From Acinetobacter apis (GTDB taxonomy: Bacteria > Pseudomonadota > Gammaproteobacteria > Pseudomonadales > Moraxellaceae): a stretch of DNA of 64,000 nt. Within the stretch, counting starts at the first letter, position 1, and each line of letters begins with the position of its first letter. The position numbers were made by a program, and so were the translations under genes. The stretch is from positions 1 through 64,000 of the forward strand of contig NZ_FZLN01000004.1 in the NCBI RefSeq assembly GCF_900197575.1. Direction: 5' to 3'. Positions 28,681-37,130 of this stretch are shown one piece after another. The notes beneath the pieces are model-generated. The model ran no database searches, was not told the origin of the DNA, and was given only the letters and a program-made list of their open reading frames with translations.

Positions 28681-29810
28681 ATATCAGTTTTTTATTAAAA
28701 GGTATTCAAGAATATCATTTTACCAAAGATGTTTATCTATTTCCGAAATATATTGCTAAAAAACTTGATGCCAATTTAAACATAGTTTATTCAAGAGAAA
28801 AAAAAGTCATTCATAGTGACTCAACAATCCAACTAAAACTTACTAATTTATATATTAAATTTTTTAGCAAGTTTTCTATATTTGAAAATATTTCTTTACT
28901 TCTTTATGTTTATAAAAATTCAAAAAACATAAATATTTTAATTTTGTTTCATTATACAATTTTAAGTCTACTTTTAGCTTTTCTATACAAGAAGCTAAAT
29001 AAAAATGGTTTTGTATACATAAAAGGAGATTTAGATATTCCTAATGCAGTCCAAATTAGCCAAAAAGATAAAATGACTGTATATGGAAAAGTTAAAGGAT
29101 TCTTAAAAAATAAATTTGCAAAAAGTGTTGATTTATTGAGTGTGGAAAGCAGAGATGTATATAATTTTGTTTCAATAAATTATAGGGATTATAATGTTAA
29201 AAAGATTTTATATGTTTCCAATGGGTTTGAAATTAAGCCTACGGATTTTGATTCTTGTATAAAAGAGAATATTATTCTTACAGTCGGTAGATTTGGAACT
29301 GAACAAAAAAACACTAGTTTTTTATTAAATGTTGCTGAAAATTTAGATTTAAAAGATTGGAAGCTATACTTTATTGGATCCATTGAAAGTGACTTTAATG
29401 TAGAAGTTACTAATTTCTATACAAGAAATCCCGATAAAATTGATAAAGTCTTATTTTTAGGATCTATAAATGAAAGAGATACATTAACTAGTTATTATAA
29501 AAAAGCTAAAGTATTTGTGTCAGCTTCATTGTGGGAAAGCTATGGATTAGTATTCCTAGAGTCTGTTTTCTATAAAAATTATTTAGTAGCTAACAATGTA
29601 GGTGCCGCTAAAGATTTAGTCAATGAATATCAATTTAGCGGTGAAATATTAAATTTAGAACCTGACTTATATATAAATTGTTTGCAAAATATAATTAATA
29701 CTTCCACGCCAGTACCAAGTATATATGAATACGATGATTTATTTGATTTAAGCATGGATAAAGTGGTAAAGCCAATTATTGATGAATTTAAAATACATCG
29801 TAATATTTAA
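28677..29810 (+). CDS. Glycosyltransferase, GT4-like (GT-B fold)
   Basis: A 377-aa cytoplasmic transferase. The C-terminal half contains NIILTVGRFGTEQKNTSFLL, VLFLGSINERDTL, the KAKVFVSASLWESYGLVFLESVF acceptor/donor motif (E-x7-E), and NVGAAKDLV, all of the GT4 type. The N-terminal half is poorly conserved. Linkage and sugar are unknown. Translation is coupled to wzx by a 4-bp overlap with AAGGA upstream. Confidence 0.8.
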   Translation: MNISFLLKGIQEYHFTKDVYLFPKYIAKKLDANLNIVYSREKKVIHSDSTIQLKLTNLYIKFFSKFSIFENISLLLYVYKNSKNINILILFHYTILSLLLAFLYKKLNKNGFVYIKGDLDIPNAVQISQKDKMTVYGKVKGFLKNKFAKSVDLLSVESRDVYNFVSINYRDYNVKKILYVSNGFEIKPTDFDSCIKENIILTVGRFGTEQKNTSFLLNVAENLDLKDWKLYFIGSIESDFNVEVTNFYTRNPDKIDKVLFLGSINERDTLTSYYKKAKVFVSASLWESYGLVFLESVFYKNYLVANNVGAAKDLVNEYQFSGEILNLEPDLYINCLQNIINTSTPVPSIYEYDDLFDLSMDKVVKPIIDEFKIHRNI

Positions 29811-29855
29811 TAATTTCCATTGTAAATAGTACATCACATATATGGATCCTACATA

Positions 29856-30626
29856 ATGCAAGAAATCATAAAAAAACAATCAAAAATGGGGAAAATATCT
29901 TTTTATACTTTAGTTACTCGCTTTTCTGAATATACGGAGATGGTAGAAAGTGCTAAAAGTATAGGATTTCAAACTTGTAACTTTTTTTATTTTGATAATA
30001 AAAAATCTAATGATTTTGATGGTTTTAGTGGACTAAATTATGCATTAAAACACTGTACATCTGATTATATGATTTTTTGTCATCAGGATATTATTTTTAA
30101 TTTTGATACAAAAAATATTTTGATAGACAAAATTAATGAGCTAGAGCAATTAGACCCTAATTGGGCAATCATTGGTAATGCTGGTGTAACAGAAAAGGGT
30201 GAAGTAATACTAAAAATTACAGACCCTCATGGCCCAAATCAAACAAAAGGCCCTTTTCCATCACAGGTGATGAGTGTTGATGAAAATTTTATGGTTATAA
30301 ATACAAAACATAACCTAAGCTGCTCTACTCAAATGAAAGGTTTTCACTTGTATGGCTTAGATTTATGTCAGAATGCTGCAAATTTGGGCCTCAAAAGTTA
30401 TGTTGTAGATTTTCATTTAACTCACAAAAGCAAAGGTAATATAGATCATAGCTTTTTTACAGCTAGGGATAACTATATTAAAATACAAGAAGAACGTAAA
30501 AGGATTCAATTTTTTTTTACAACATGTACCAAATTTTTAGTCTCGAACACTAAATTATTCAATGTCTTATTGAATAATAAGGTTGCTTTAAAATTACTCA
30601 GTATTCTCTTAAAATTTAAGAGATAA
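29856..30626 (+). CDS. Putative glycosyltransferase, GT-A-like, divergent
   Basis: A 256-aa protein. Near residue 60 GFSGLNYALKHCTSDYMIFCHQDIIF resembles the nucleotide-sugar region of GT-A enzymes, with HQD in the place of a DxD. There is no transmembrane segment. The middle part (GNAGVTEKGEV, STQMKGFHLYGLDLCQNA) resembles the acceptor half of GT2-like enzymes. I cannot assign a known family with confidence. ATG 29856 or 29886 could start it. The position between glycosyltransferases supports a role in repeat-unit synthesis. Confidence 0.65.
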   Translation: MQEIIKKQSKMGKISFYTLVTRFSEYTEMVESAKSIGFQTCNFFYFDNKKSNDFDGFSGLNYALKHCTSDYMIFCHQDIIFNFDTKNILIDKINELEQLDPNWAIIGNAGVTEKGEVILKITDPHGPNQTKGPFPSQVMSVDENFMVINTKHNLSCSTQMKGFHLYGLDLCQNAANLGLKSYVVDFHLTHKSKGNIDHSFFTARDNYIKIQEERKRIQFFFTTCTKFLVSNTKLFNVLLNNKVALKLLSILLKFKR

Positions 30627-30659
30627 CCAATTATATTTATCAAATAGTAGTAAACAGAT

Positions 30660-31589
30660 ATGATCTATATTGTAGTGCTAAATTGGAACTCTGATCAAGA
30701 TACAGTGAAGTGCATTAAAAGCTTATTAAATTTAAAATGCATAAATGAATTTAGAATTGTTATTTGTGATAATGATTCAAAAGTAGAGTCTTTCCAAAAA
30801 ATAGAAAACTATCTGAAAATGGAGCATGCGGATAAAACAATAAGTTTAAATGAGAGAGACATAGATTCTTTTAAAGTTAGTAATGAAAAAATAATTCTTA
30901 TCAAAAACAATGAAAATTATGGATATGCTGGTGGTAATAATATAGGTTTAAAATTAGCAATGATGCAAGATGGTATGCAATATGCTTGGGTTTTAAACAA
31001 TGATACAGAGGTTGATAAAGATGCATTGACTGCTCTAGTCGAAAAAATGCTAAGCGATGCACATATAGGGCTTTGTGGTTCGCGTCTAGTAGAAATGGAA
31101 ACTAAGTATAAAGTACAAGCATTAGGCGGGACGATTAATCCCTGGTTTTGCACTACTAGAGAAATAGGTTCAGATTTAACCATAACTGATATAGTTAATG
31201 AAGAAGAATGGGAAGAAAAAATAGATTTTGTTGTAGGTGCATCACTGTTTTTTTCTAGATTTTGCTTAGAAAAAGTTGGTTTACTATGTGAAGATTATTT
31301 TTTGTATTATGAAGAAATAGATTACTGCAATCGAATTAAACAGAATAATCTAAAAATAGGGATAGCATCAAAAAGTATAGTTTTTCATGAACAAGGTGCT
31401 TCAACAGATAAAGGAAAAAGTAAAATAGCTGATTTTTGTAGTATTAAAAATAGAGTTCTAATCTCTAAAAAATTTTATAAAAGCTATACTTTATTTGTCA
31501 GAATATCCTTGTTTGGAGTTGCAATAAATAGATCTTTTAGGAAACAGTTTGATCGTATCCCTAGTATATTACATTTAATTATTAAGTAG
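30660..31589 (+). CDS. Glycosyltransferase family 2, rhamnosyltransferase-like
   Basis: A 309-aa GT-A enzyme. IVVLNWNSDQDTVKCIKSLL and VICDNDS form the UDP/dTDP-sugar-binding start, YGYAGGNNIGLKLA is the conserved follow-up, and AWVLNNDTEVD contains the DxD-type metal site. FLYYEEIDYCNRIK is typical of the WbbL/RfbN rhamnosyltransferase branch. Because rmlBDAC lie in the same operon, dTDP-L-rhamnose is a likely donor, but this is inference. Confidence 0.82.
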   Translation: MIYIVVLNWNSDQDTVKCIKSLLNLKCINEFRIVICDNDSKVESFQKIENYLKMEHADKTISLNERDIDSFKVSNEKIILIKNNENYGYAGGNNIGLKLAMMQDGMQYAWVLNNDTEVDKDALTALVEKMLSDAHIGLCGSRLVEMETKYKVQALGGTINPWFCTTREIGSDLTITDIVNEEEWEEKIDFVVGASLFFSRFCLEKVGLLCEDYFLYYEEIDYCNRIKQNNLKIGIASKSIVFHEQGASTDKGKSKIADFCSIKNRVLISKKFYKSYTLFVRISLFGVAINRSFRKQFDRIPSILHLIIK

Positions 31590-31596
31590 CTTGAAT

Positions 31597-32736
31597 ATGC
31601 AATTATCTACTAATTTAGTTAGGTTTTCACATTGGAATAGATTTTTAATCAGTTTCTCTATGATTGCAACATTAGTAAACCCATATATATTTGGTGTTAC
31701 ACTTTACTTTTGGATATTCCTAGTTTTTTTTGACTTTGAGTTTGTTGCTAAAGTAAATAATATTAATAAAAAATATTTATTAGTAATGCTAATGTGGAAT
31801 CTATTAGCACTTCTTAAAATGGACCTTGTATTATTTATTAAGCTAAATACAATTTTTTTAGGAGTGGTTTATCTTTATCTTATGCAAGATAAAATTGTTG
31901 ATTATTTAAAAATTTCTTTTTTTATATCATGCCTATTTTGTATTCTACAATTTATATTATACTTTACTAGCCCAAGCTTAGCTTTACAGTTTGCGGGTCA
32001 AGGTTTGAGCCAAAATATATGGGGGGAAAAATATGGAACAGCTGGTTATGCTAATCAATATGTCACATTATTTCTACCAAGAATGAGCGGGTTAAGTAGA
32101 GAAGGTGGTTTCTTTGCATCTTGCGTTTCAGTTATGATATTAATTTTAATAGATAAAAATAAATTTAAAGGAAAGTATAAATACCTTTCAATTACGGCTT
32201 ACATTTTAAGTTTATCTAAATCATCTATAGCAATCATTCTTGTTTTTATACTGAAAATTAGACCTTTAATTAATAAATTCCCAAGAATGTTATTGATATT
32301 AGTATTTTCAATTCTTTTTGTTTCTATTGCAAATCATTTAAATATAAATGATTCAAAATTCATTTTTGCTCAAGAAAATGAGTCAATAGCACACCGCCTT
32401 TCTTCATCCTACATGATTCAACATTTCAGCTATGATTCGCTAGCTTTAGGTTGCGATAATTCATTTAAATGCGTGGATAACTATGTTGAAAATAATATTA
32501 TTAGATTTGCTGCGAATGGCTTAGAGCCGATACAAGGAATTAATGGAATTATAGTATTAACGGGGTATCTAGGATTCTTACTTTTTTTATTTTCTATATA
32601 TATCTTTAAAATTGATACTTTTGGTGTTTTGACCATTGTAATATTCACATCTAGTATAACATTCATTACTACAGATAATTTTATCATTCTTGCATATTAT
32701 TATGCTTATAGTAGTTCTCTTCTAAGAAAAAATTAA
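31597..32736 (+). CDS. wzy: Polysaccharide polymerase, Wzy type (putative)
   Basis: A polytopic 380-residue-class membrane protein with roughly ten hydrophobic helices and a large periplasmic loop (about residues 230-300, between two helix blocks) containing RLSSSYMIQHFSYDSLALG. It is the only Wzy candidate in the locus. Wzy proteins share little sequence, so the call relies on topology and position among glycosyltransferases. The start is ATG 31597; a TTG at 31591 also lies in frame, two bases after the previous stop. Confidence 0.72.
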   Translation: MQLSTNLVRFSHWNRFLISFSMIATLVNPYIFGVTLYFWIFLVFFDFEFVAKVNNINKKYLLVMLMWNLLALLKMDLVLFIKLNTIFLGVVYLYLMQDKIVDYLKISFFISCLFCILQFILYFTSPSLALQFAGQGLSQNIWGEKYGTAGYANQYVTLFLPRMSGLSREGGFFASCVSVMILILIDKNKFKGKYKYLSITAYILSLSKSSIAIILVFILKIRPLINKFPRMLLILVFSILFVSIANHLNINDSKFIFAQENESIAHRLSSSYMIQHFSYDSLALGCDNSFKCVDNYVENNIIRFAANGLEPIQGINGIIVLTGYLGFLLFLFSIYIFKIDTFGVLTIVIFTSSITFITTDNFIILAYYYAYSSSLLRKN

Positions 32737-32748
32737 AAGGTATTTCAG

Positions 32749-33768
32749 ATGTTTGTAAATTGTCGTAATTTAGTTGGGCATACAACAGGTGTTCAGCGAT
32801 ATACAAAAAAAATTATTGAAGGATGGGATAGTTCGTTAATTCAACAAATTAGTCCAGAAGAAAAGTTTGCTTCAGGCGTTAAAGGTCACTTATGGGAGCA
32901 ATTAGTTTTACCTAAATATTGTAAGGAAAAAAAATTATTATGGTGTCCTAGCAATACAGGCCCCTTATCCTATACTAATCAGGTTCTGACGATCCATGAC
33001 ACAGTTCCTTTCGACCACCCAGAATGGTTAAATCCTAAATTTGTTTGGTGGTATAAATTTTTACAGCCTAAGCTAGTCCATAAAGTTAAACATATCATTA
33101 CAATATCTGAATTTTCTAAAAGAAAAATTATTGAACATTTTAAAGTTCCAGATGACAAAGTTTCAGTGGTATACAATGGTGTTGATATTTCTGATATGGA
33201 CTTTGATATTAATGCAAATAATAAATTTAGTAATTTACCACCTTATATCCTAAGTGTTGGTTCTTTAGAGCCTAGAAAAAATCTATCGCGACTAATTTCC
33301 GCATTTGTCGACTATAAAAGAGAGACAAAGTCTGATATTAAATTGGTAATTGTAGGAAAAAAAGGAGTCAGTCGTGTTTTTGGCGAGTCAGGAATAAATG
33401 AAATAGATACAGATGATATTATATTTACAGGCCATGTATCAGACCAAGAGCTTCAATATTTATATAAAAATACATTAGCTTTCTGTTATCCATCTTTGTA
33501 TGAAGGTTTCGGTTTACCTCCTTTAGAAGCTATGCAGTTTGCTGTTCCTGTTTTAACAAGTAATACAACAGCAATAGAAGAGTTGTGTAAAAACCGAGCG
33601 ATTTTGATAGAACCAACTTCTATTAATTCCATTTCTGAAGGAATCTTTAATATTTTGAATGGTGGTATATCAAAAGAAACGATAAATGATAATGTCGAAT
33701 ATGTAAAAAACTTTTCTTGGAATAAATGTGCTAAACAAACATTCCAAATTTTATCTGATTACAAATAA
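32749..33768 (+). CDS. Glycosyltransferase family 4, mannosyltransferase-like
   Basis: A 339-aa GT-B enzyme. Motifs: VLTIHDTVPFDHPEWLNPKF, IITISEFSKRKIIEHF, VVYNGVDIS, ILSVGSLEPRKNLSRLISAF, and the E-x7-E signature YEGFGLPPLEAMQFAVPVL. This arrangement is shared by many mannosyl- and galactosyl-transferases (WbdC/WbpY-like). Because manC provides GDP-mannose at the same locus, mannose transfer is plausible. AAAGG precedes ATG 32749. Confidence 0.85.
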   Translation: MFVNCRNLVGHTTGVQRYTKKIIEGWDSSLIQQISPEEKFASGVKGHLWEQLVLPKYCKEKKLLWCPSNTGPLSYTNQVLTIHDTVPFDHPEWLNPKFVWWYKFLQPKLVHKVKHIITISEFSKRKIIEHFKVPDDKVSVVYNGVDISDMDFDINANNKFSNLPPYILSVGSLEPRKNLSRLISAFVDYKRETKSDIKLVIVGKKGVSRVFGESGINEIDTDDIIFTGHVSDQELQYLYKNTLAFCYPSLYEGFGLPPLEAMQFAVPVLTSNTTAIEELCKNRAILIEPTSINSISEGIFNILNGGISKETINDNVEYVKNFSWNKCAKQTFQILSDYK

Positions 33769-33783
33769 ATATTAGGTTCTATT

Positions 33784-34581
33784 ATGGTAATAGCTTCAAT
33801 AGTTATATATAAACATACTTATGATGAATTAGAACCTACGCTTAAAAGTTTAATTGCAGTAGATATAATTGATAAAGTTATTTTAGTCGATAATGACTCA
33901 TCTGATTGGGCAAAAGATTTTCAACACGAAAAAATACATTATTTGAAATCTGATGGAAATTATGGGTTTGGTTATGGCCATAATGTGGCAATAAAGCAGT
34001 TTGCTAAAAAAAGTGATTTTTTTCTTATTTGTAATCCTGATATTGTTTTTGAAGCTTCAGACTTTAAAAAATTAGTTAGCTTTGCATCCACTCGTCCAGA
34101 AGGCCTTTTTCTACCAAGAATTGTTTATGAGAATGGTGAGAATCAATACGGCGCAAGGCTTTTACCATCTCCTTTAAATTTATTTTTAAGACGCTTTTCA
34201 CCTAAGCATGCAGAAGAGCTAGATGAACATTATCTGTTAAAAACATTTGATCTAAAAAAACCAATTTTTGTACCATATTTACATGGCTGTTTTATGTTAT
34301 TTAAGTCAGAAGTGTTATTAGAACTTAATGGTTTTGATGAGCGGTTTTTCATGTACATGGAGGATGTAGATCTATCTAGACGATGTGCTGAAAAGTTTGG
34401 AAACGTATACTACCCTTTAACAAAGGTGACTCACTTACATGAACAAGGATCATATAAGAGTAAAACACTCTTAAAAGCTCATTTAAAGAGTGCTTGGCAG
34501 TATTTCAATAAGTGGGGTTGGTTATATGATAATCAAAGACTTAAATTAAATAAGCAATGTCAAAAGAGTATAGAAGGGTAA
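33784..34581 (+). CDS. Glycosyltransferase family 2, rhamnosyltransferase-like
   Basis: A 265-aa GT-A enzyme. ASIVIYKHTYDELEPTLKSL, ILVDNDSSDWAKDF, NYGFGYGHNVAIK, LICNPDIVF (metal site) and RFFMYMEDVDLSRRCAE are visible. The pattern is that of WbbL-like L-rhamnosyltransferases. It is the last gene of the forward operon and converges on manC across a short hairpin. Confidence 0.83.
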   Translation: MVIASIVIYKHTYDELEPTLKSLIAVDIIDKVILVDNDSSDWAKDFQHEKIHYLKSDGNYGFGYGHNVAIKQFAKKSDFFLICNPDIVFEASDFKKLVSFASTRPEGLFLPRIVYENGENQYGARLLPSPLNLFLRRFSPKHAEELDEHYLLKTFDLKKPIFVPYLHGCFMLFKSEVLLELNGFDERFFMYMEDVDLSRRCAEKFGNVYYPLTKVTHLHEQGSYKSKTLLKAHLKSAWQYFNKWGWLYDNQRLKLNKQCQKSIEG

Positions 34582-34594
34582 CTTTCCCCCTTCT
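34572..34594. terminator. Short hairpin between the glycosyltransferase operon and manC
   Basis: AGAAGGG / CCCTTCT (7 bp) with a 9-nt loop encloses the last gene's stop codon; a T-rich sequence follows. It is the only candidate terminator between the two convergent transcription units. Confidence 0.6.
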
Positions 34595-34603
34595 TTCTAA
34601 AAC

Positions 34604-36016
34604 TTAACAACGCCCGTATATGTCTTCAAATCTTACAATGTCATCTTCACCTAAATAAGAGCCAGACTGAACCTCAATCAACTCTAATGGAAGCTTTCCA
34701 GGGTTTTCTAATGCATGCAGTTCACCTAATGGTATATAGGTGGATTGGTTTTCTGTAAGGATAAAAGACTCTTTACCTTTATGAATTTTTGCTGTGCCAC
34801 TTACAACAATCCAATGTTCTGAACGATGATGATGCATTTGAATCGAAAGTTTTGCGCCTGGCTTTACCGTAATGCGTTTGACTTGATATCGTGTAGAGCG
34901 ATCAATACTGTCATATTTACCCCAAGGGCGATAAACTTCACGGTGATTTTGATGTTCTGTACGTTCAGCTTGTTTTAAATGTTCAACAACTTTTTTCACA
35001 TCTTGAACTTTGTCTTTATGTGCAACAAGTACAGCATCTTTGGTTTCAACCACAATTAAGTCTTCTACACCAAGTAAAGACACTAACTTACTGTCACTAT
35101 GACAATAGTTATTTTGGCTATCTACAATGATGGTATCACCATGTGCAACATTACCATGCGCATCTTTATCTTGAATGTCCCATAAAGCAGACCAAGACCC
35201 GACATCACTCCATTTCGCATCAAGTGGAATTACAACAGCATCTGTTGTTTTTTCCATAATGGCATAGTCAATTGACTCAGAGCGGCATTGTGCAAATGCT
35301 TCTGCATCAATACGAATAAAATCTAGGTCAGTTGTAGGTGCTTTAAAGCTTTCTTGACAAGCGTTATAAATATCTAGCGCATGCGTTTTTAAAGCTAAAA
35401 GATAGCGGCTTGCTTTAAACATAAACATGCCACTATTCCATAAAAAGTTTTGGCTGTTCACATACTCAATAGCAGTTGCTTCATCTGGTTTTTCTACAAA
35501 ACGCTGTACCACAAAGCCATTACTTTCAGGTGTTCCTTTTTCGATATATCCATAACCCGTTTCTGGATGGGTAGGTACAATACCAAACGTAACTAATTTA
35601 TTTTGTTCTGCAAGTTGGGTTGCCAAACGGACGCTTTCTTCAAACTTTGCTTGTTTTTCAATTACATGATCTGCTGCAAGCACAAGTAAAGTTGCATTTG
35701 GGTCGATACTTTCTTGGTATAACGCTGCCAATGTAATTGCTGGTGCTGTATTTTTACCTTCAGGCTCTAATATAATTTTTGCCTGTATACCAATTTCACG
35801 AATTTGCTCTGCTGCTAAAAAGCGATGTTCTTCATTGCAGATAAGAATTGGAGCTGCACAATTTAATTGTTTCAAGCGCAATAAGGTCGATTGTAAGAGG
35901 GTATGTCCAGAAGGAGCAAGGCGTAAGAATTGTTTTGGATATTGTTTTCTAGACAGTGGCCATAAACGTGTCCCGCTACCACCCGCCATGATGACAGGAA
36001 CTATTTTGTTTTCCAT
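34604..36016 (-). CDS. manC: Mannose-1-phosphate guanylyltransferase / mannose-6-phosphate isomerase
   Basis: A bifunctional 470-aa enzyme making GDP-mannose. N-terminal nucleotidyltransferase domain: [42 protein letters not shown]-terminal cupin isomerase domain: YRPWGKYDSIDRSTRYQVKRI, SIQMHHHRSEHWIVVSGTA with the metal-binding histidines. ATG 36016 (M-E-N-K-I-V-P) fits the family; the ATG at 36034 would add six residues. It runs opposite to the glycosyltransferases. No phosphomannomutase gene is present in the window, so ManB must come from elsewhere. Confidence 0.93.
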   Translation of the reverse strand: MENKIVPVIMAGGSGTRLWPLSRKQYPKQFLRLAPSGHTLLQSTLLRLKQLNCAAPILICNEEHRFLAAEQIREIGIQAKIILEPEGKNTAPAITLAALYQESIDPNATLLVLAADHVIEKQAKFEESVRLATQLAEQNKLVTFGIVPTHPETGYGYIEKGTPESNGFVVQRFVEKPDEATAIEYVNSQNFLWNSGMFMFKASRYLLALKTHALDIYNACQESFKAPTTDLDFIRIDAEAFAQCRSESIDYAIMEKTTDAVVIPLDAKWSDVGSWSALWDIQDKDAHGNVAHGDTIIVDSQNNYCHSDSKLVSLLGVEDLIVVETKDAVLVAHKDKVQDVKKVVEHLKQAERTEHQNHREVYRPWGKYDSIDRSTRYQVKRITVKPGAKLSIQMHHHRSEHWIVVSGTAKIHKGKESFILTENQSTYIPLGELHALENPGKLPLELIEVQSGSYLGEDDIVRFEDIYGRC

Positions 36017-36060
36017 ATTAATGTGTCCGACCATTTATAAATTAATTTTGAATGAGTGCG

Positions 36061-36732
36061 TTAATACGCTGTTTTACTGATAAACCCAAAGAGAATGGTC
36101 AAAAAAATAATTTTAAGATCTAACCATAAACTCCATGTTCGAATATATGTTAAATCACAATTCACACGTTGTTGCATTTTGTCTAATGTGTCGGTTTCGC
36201 CACGCCAACCACTAATCTGTGCTAAACCGGTAATCCCAGGTTTAACCATATGTCTTAGCATGTAGTCTTCAATACAAGTTTGATAATATTCGTTATGAGA
36301 AACGGCATGCGGTCTCGGCCCTACAATAGACATACTACCGAATAAAACATTAAAAAATTGCGGTAATTCATCCAACGATGTACGGCGTAAGATGCGACCA
36401 ACTTTGGTGACTCGGACATCATTTTTTGTTGCTTGTGTCACAGTGTTGCTATTTTCCATGACAGACATGGATCTAAATTTCCATACTTTTATAATTTTTC
36501 CGTTCAAACCATGCCGATCTTGTTTAAATAAAACAGGGCCTTTTGAGGTCATTTTAATCATGACTGCAATAATGACCAATATTGGCGAAATTAATAAAAT
36601 TATAATTGAAGAAATAATAATATCTTCAAGTCTTTTAATGATTTTATTATAACCAGTAAAAGGAGTTCTTAATGTATCCATATCATTATACATCGCAAGA
36701 GTATCTTCGGTGCTTTCTGGTTGTATTATCAT
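36061..36732 (-). CDS. Polyprenyl-phosphate sugar-1-phosphate transferase (initiating enzyme), WcaJ-like catalytic half
   Basis: A 223-aa inner-membrane protein that starts the repeat unit on undecaprenyl phosphate. It has a single hydrophobic hairpin near residues 38-58, GPVLFKQDRHGLNGK, KVWKFRSM, SLDELPQFFNVLFGSMSIVGPRP and KPGITGLAQISGWRG. The region just before the hairpin (residues 20-32, LRTPFTGYNKIIK) looks like the domain junction of full-length WcaJ/PssY enzymes of about 460 aa; here the N-terminal membrane half is missing. ATG 36732 has no ribosome site; ATG 36693 is an alternative. The transferred sugar (glucose or galactose) cannot be read. Confidence 0.85.
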   Translation of the reverse strand: MIIQPESTEDTLAMYNDMDTLRTPFTGYNKIIKRLEDIIISSIIILLISPILVIIAVMIKMTSKGPVLFKQDRHGLNGKIIKVWKFRSMSVMENSNTVTQATKNDVRVTKVGRILRRTSLDELPQFFNVLFGSMSIVGPRPHAVSHNEYYQTCIEDYMLRHMVKPGITGLAQISGWRGETDTLDKMQQRVNCDLTYIRTWSLWLDLKIIFLTILFGFISKTAY

Positions 36733-37130
36733 ATTTGTGTATAAATATTCTATTTTGTGAATAAAATGAACAATTTAATGGTTTTATAGCCAACCATCCA
36801 TTGTAAGCAAAACTCGTATATATGTTAGCGTATAATTCTTTTTCTTAGCAATAGATGACGGTGTTATTTATATCATTGAAAATTAACTTGTAAATACAAA
36901 CTCATATATAAAATACATACCTTTCTGTTTTCATTTAATTTTAAAAATCAATATTTTAATTTTAAGTTAATAATATATTCAATGAATTTAATATGTATAA
37001 CAATATATCATTAGGTAAAATCTTCAATATATTTACAAATCTACGCAATTAAATTTTTGCTTGGCTTCATCAGATTCAGTTAATGTAAATCGTATATTCA
37101 ACATCATTAAACAATAGATAAGGACTCAAA
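36733..37130. promoter_or_regulatory. A+T-rich intergenic region between the divergent initiating transferase and OYE genes
   Basis: 398 bp with no gene supported on either strand. It must carry the promoters for both directions. The composition is very A+T-rich, comparable to the polysaccharide cassette. No recognisable operator was found. AAGGA before ATG 37131 is the OYE ribosome site. Confidence 0.5.

Noticed and set aside
36733-37130. Missing N-terminal half of the WcaJ-like transferase or a frameshifted fragment
   Set aside because: No reading frame with membrane helices is present on the minus strand in this stretch, so there is no pseudogene remnant to call.
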